Shown here piece by piece: positions 5,368 through 6,099 of a stretch of 6,099 bases of DNA. A program made the position numbers and the translations under genes. This DNA is from Chromatiales bacterium (GTDB lineage: Bacteria > Pseudomonadota > Gammaproteobacteria > SZUA-152), in the NCBI GenBank assembly GCA_026999335.1, contig JALTPW010000035.1:1-6099 (forward strand), written 5' to 3'. The notes under the pieces were generated by a model that saw nothing but the letters and a program-made list of their open reading frames with translations, ran no database searches and had not been told where the DNA came from. Each line of letters starts with the position of its first letter. Within the stretch, counting starts at the first letter, position 1.

Positions 5368-6099
5368 TTAGTAGATAACCAGTCGCACAGATTCTTTATA
5401 CGCCTCTGAGTAAAACTCTTTTGTTTTCTCATCAGCAGGAAACATCAGCTCTACTTTGAATTCACCCACGACAATATCTTGCACGGTGCCCAGCTGGGCA
5501 ATCATTGAAAAGAAAGAGAGGCGATGATTCGAAAGCTGAAATTGGGTTGATAACACAATCCCATCTTCTGTCTCTGGGAGGCCAATCACTTTTTTATCTT
5601 TAAATAGACGCTCTTTTAGCCTGCGCTCAAAGGCTTTTAGATAAGCGGGGCCGCCCAACATTGAAATTTCCTGCCTTAAGCGCAGCAAAATCATTGTGGC
5701 GGTCTGATGAAAATTAAGGATTCTTGAGCTTTCCGGATCCTCTTGGATAATTGCCTCTAACAAGTTTTTGTGCCCGGACAAACCAAGTTCAGACAGCAGT
5801 CTGCTTGCTGAATCGTTTACCTTTACTATGTCCCAGGTCTGATTCAGCACAATGGCGGGATAAGGCATGTGGTTCTCGATCATTTGATCAATTGCGCTAG
5901 TCACGGGTTCCAAGGCGGCATCACTCATGGGCAATTCGCTATAAACCGGCGCATATCCGGCAGAAAGTAATATCCGATTGACTTCACGTTTGGGTATAAA
6001 CAGAAATTCCCCGATCTTCAGGATCATCTCCTTGCTGGGAATGGATTTGCCCGTCTCTATAAAGCTGATGTGCTTGCTGGAAATGTCCAGCTCCAGTGC
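5368..6099 (-). CDS. XRE/MmyB-like transcriptional regulator (partial, N-terminus beyond right edge)
   Basis: The frame runs leftward from the right edge to TAA at 5370-5368, giving 243 residues. The first 24 visible residues (ALELDISSKHISFIETGKS and on) are upstream of, and in frame with, an internal Met at 6027 that would otherwise look like the start. They are the second half of an XRE helix-turn-helix, with ISFIETGKS as the recognition-helix region, so the true start is outside the window. EMILKIGEFLFIPKREVNRILLSAGY completes the DNA-binding domain. From about residue 70 comes the MmyB-like ligand-binding domain, a PAS-like fold: YPAIVLNQTWDIVKVNDSA, LLRLRQEI, and the closing FFSMIAQLGTVQDIVVGEF and MFPADEKT. 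Members bind a small molecule and often control a nearby oxidoreductase gene; the target here is not visible. The gene appears more AT-rich than those to its left. Confidence 0.9.
   Translation of the reverse strand, partial: ALELDISSKHISFIETGKSIPSKEMILKIGEFLFIPKREVNRILLSAGYAPVYSELPMSDAALEPVTSAIDQMIENHMPYPAIVLNQTWDIVKVNDSASRLLSELGLSGHKNLLEAIIQEDPESSRILNFHQTATMILLRLRQEISMLGGPAYLKAFERRLKERLFKDKKVIGLPETEDGIVLSTQFQLSNHRLSFFSMIAQLGTVQDIVVGEFKVELMFPADEKTKEFYSEAYKESVRLVIY

Overview
The window reads as a chromosomal stretch of a moderately GC-rich Gram-negative bacterium, most likely a gammaproteobacterium. This rests on an outer-membrane type lipobox, short palindromic intergenic repeats of the GTAGGGTGGGCA type and the general codon use. 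No rRNA, tRNA, CRISPR array, transposase or phage gene is visible. The genus cannot be named from the sequence.

Left third (1-1950, minus strand): a compact leftward operon of three genes. A PadR-type repressor comes first (stop at 1502). One base later comes a 141-residue protein with a hydrophobic N-terminal half. After 40 bases comes a polytopic membrane protein with about eight predicted membrane segments, cut by the left window edge. The membrane gene has no stop inside the window, and its antisense frames are long and open, so it is easily missed. A terminator-like hairpin with a T-tract lies in the leader of the PadR gene. PadR proteins often control a membrane transporter encoded beside them, so this is most simply read as an autoregulated repressor with its membrane-protein targets; the target function is unknown.

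Middle (1950-4950, plus strand): a GC-rich gene-free stretch with a run of nine C leads into an AT-rich promoter carrying nested TACC/GGTA palindromes. Behind it is an 898-residue lipoprotein: signal peptide, lipidated Cys21, Gly/Asp linker, five cysteine-paired PKD-like repeats and three DUF11-like repeats. The DNA of the repeats shows recent internal duplication or gene conversion. The clearest case is a 169-bp block present twice, 762 bp apart, with three mismatches and 56 identical encoded residues. The likely role is a secreted, probably surface-exposed, structural or adhesive protein.

Right third (4950-6099): an intergenic region with a 13-bp stem-loop and a cluster of three REP-like hairpins, two forming an inverted pair. 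It is followed by an AT-richer tract and a minus-strand regulator of the XRE/MmyB-like family (helix-turn-helix plus PAS-like ligand-binding domain) whose N-terminus is cut by the right edge. Nothing in the sequence ties this regulator to the lipoprotein or to the PadR operon.

No complete new system can be demonstrated here. The most noteworthy items are the mosaic repeat lipoprotein with its palindrome-rich promoter, and the PadR operon with two unrecognised membrane proteins.
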